Shown piece after piece: positions 62,619 through 64,000 of a DNA stretch of 64,000 nucleotides. Numbering within the stretch: the first letter of the stretch is position 1; every line of letters starts with the position of its first letter. The translations under genes were made by a program, and so were the position numbers. The stretch is from NCBI GenBank assembly GCA_016806645.1, contig JACSYO010002159.1, forward strand, positions 7,945,001 through 8,009,000, written 5' to 3'. The notes below the pieces were generated by a model. It was not told the origin of the DNA. It did not search any database and saw only the letters and a program-made list of their open reading frames with translations. The stretch is from Ophiodon elongatus. Its lineage: Eukaryota > Chordata > Actinopteri > Perciformes > Hexagrammidae.

Positions 62619-64000
62619 CTTTGTATTTCTGCGCAGGCTCTTCAGAATATTTCTTCTTTTGGGATCCTCAATCTCTTCGATGGAGTTGTCTTTTTGGGCT
62701 CCTACTTCATCCTGGTTAACCTTGGGTGGACCCCCCATCTCATCATCACTGCCGATAGAGAAGCTCGTTCTAAAATTGCTGAACTTGCCAAGCCGTTTGG
62801 ATCTGTCTCTGTAAAGCTTGGGCTTTACCCCAATGGCGGACAACTTTCTCCTTCGCTCCAGCGAACTGCTATCAGCCTCACTGTCCGACCCATTCCCCCC
62901 AGCACTCCCGTTGGAGTGACCTTTGTTGGCATTGCGGATAGTGATAATCTTGCCCTGTGTGCTGTCATGAGGGACAGAGTAAATATTCTCCTCTTCTGTC
63001 GGTCGAGGTTTGCTCACAGCATCCATGGGCTCTGCGTAATCTGAGGGGTCATAGCCACCATCACTACCTGGAGCCCAAGTGACGGCTTGGGGCAAGGAGC
63101 GGCGGTTGGTGCCACCCTGCTGGTCCATGTAGGGGCCGAGGTTCACCTTACGGACAGGCTTGGGCTTCACTTGTGGAGGAACCTTGTTGTTCAGTTTGCT
63201 CTCAAAGGTGCTAAGATCAGAAATGACAGAGAAGGTATCACTTGAATCCAGATCTGGCAGCTTGAAGCTTCCCAGGTGGGAACTGAGGCTGCCATCCTCC
63301 CTCAGGGTAGGGTAAGGTGGTGATGGATCGATATCGTCCTCTGAGTCCATAAGAATATTAACTGGACTAGGAGAGCCACAGCGAGGGCTGATGCTCTCAT
63401 TGGTACATGCCTCAGCCACATTATCATACATGTGTGTGGCCTCAACAATAGTGCACTTCTCTACCGCTTCTTTGAGAAAGGATTGGAAGAGGTCCATCTT
63501 ATGAAGCCCCCCTACTACCCCACCATGTCCACATATTACGGTGTTGAACCTGGCCTCTATTTCATGGGCTAGTTCCTCTCCTTGACTGACCTGCTCCTTA
63601 GCTGACTCTGAATCTGACAGCTCCATCTGGCTCTCCCCAACTGCTAGCAACTGGACTGGGATGATGTCTTGGACCTCACACAGGAAAGCACATAATGTTT
63701 CCATAGAAGCCTTGCGGCGAGCAGAGTAAACGGCAATGTAGCCGTGGACCAGCTTGGTCTTGCGGAGCGAGAATGAGGAATGAAAAGAGAGCAGCGACAG
63801 CTCAATATTCAGCCTCTGCCCTCCTATGGTAAGATCCAGCAAAACCGAGGTGCCACTGCTGAGGTTAGCAGCAGGACGACAATGCTGGGGCAACAGGAAA
63901 GGAGCAAGCAGCTGGTCTATGTCGTACGTGTCTCCACACATCAGGCACATGACTATCCTCAGGTCTGCCTCTAGCACTGGCTGGGACTGAGAGTCTCTGA
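62619..64000 (-). CDS. arhgap35: arhgap35 (p190-A RhoGAP), 3' part of the giant first coding exon, partial
   Basis: The minus-strand frame is open from the window edge to a donor (AAAG|GTTAG at 62619/62618) and gives 460 codons after two leading bases; the 5' part lies outside. The first ~150 residues match the second pseudoGTPase domain of p190 proteins (LEADLRIVMCLMCGDTYD, then RKASMETLCAFLCEVQDIIP). A linker follows with a proline motif (KVPPQVKPKP) and two YxxP tyrosines, DYAEPMD (about residue 321) and NIYSVPHDST (about 340). They correspond to human Y1087 and Y1105; Y1105 is the known p120RasGAP SH2-binding site. The exon ends in a basic stretch (RRNILKSLRRNTK), the start of the lipid-binding polybasic region before the GAP domain. 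Known role: p190-A is a Src substrate that switches off Rho in adhesion, axon guidance and cytokinesis. Teleosts may carry arhgap35a and b; I cannot tell which this is. Confidence 0.96.

Noticed and set aside
62562..63044. 160-codon plus-strand frame opposite the giant arhgap35 exon
   Set aside because: Antisense shadow of a conserved minus-strand coding exon.

Overview
This window is ordinary vertebrate nuclear DNA, almost certainly from a spiny-rayed (acanthopterygian) teleost fish. Reasons: split genes with canonical GT-AG introns; dozens of (CA)n/(GT)n microsatellites, several over 60 bp; a broken 1.6-kb Tc1/mariner element; and small dispersed repeats of kinds common in fish genomes (hAT-like MITEs, a LINE 3' tail, a tRNA-like SINE head). 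I see no bacterial operon, CRISPR array or complete virus.

Two genes can be supported, both on the minus strand and in tandem. On the right (46236-64000) is the 3' part of arhgap35, encoding p190-A RhoGAP. It consists of the end of the giant first coding exon, which runs off the window edge, and five more exons that complete the RhoGAP domain and tail; 777 residues can be read through intact splice sites. On the left (5191-5422) is one exon encoding the bHLH DNA-binding domain of an NPAS1/NPAS3-type bHLH-PAS factor. The arhgap35 C-terminus (ending EHTL-like, with an SPPxSPPxTPQSP motif) separates it from ARHGAP5. In mammals ARHGAP35 is followed by NPAS1 and, in the paralogous region, ARHGAP5 lies near NPAS3, so the bHLH exon is called npas1. 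The PAS exons must lie beyond the left edge.

Layout: 1-5190 is npas1 intron. 5423 to about 42.5 kb is upstream npas1 intron, 5' flank and intergenic DNA; the first npas1 exon(s) are not firmly located, and a weak candidate ends at 16512. This stretch holds most of the microsatellites and small repeats. It also has several GC- or homeobox-motif-rich, non-repetitive segments that look like conserved regulatory elements; the strongest are the CpG-dense block at 39780-40092 and the octamer/TAATTA block at 38130-38345. About 42.5-46.2 kb is the probable arhgap35 3' UTR. 46.2-64 kb is arhgap35, with the Tc1 element in its first intron seen here.

The two genes are neighbours by ancient synteny, not members of one pathway: Arhgap35 turns off Rho GTPases at membranes and the cytoskeleton, whereas Npas1 is a neuronal transcription factor. 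I found no convincing new biological system. The most useful leads are the candidate regulatory blocks, the histidine-rich expansion of the arhgap35 tail and the unresolved npas1 5' end.
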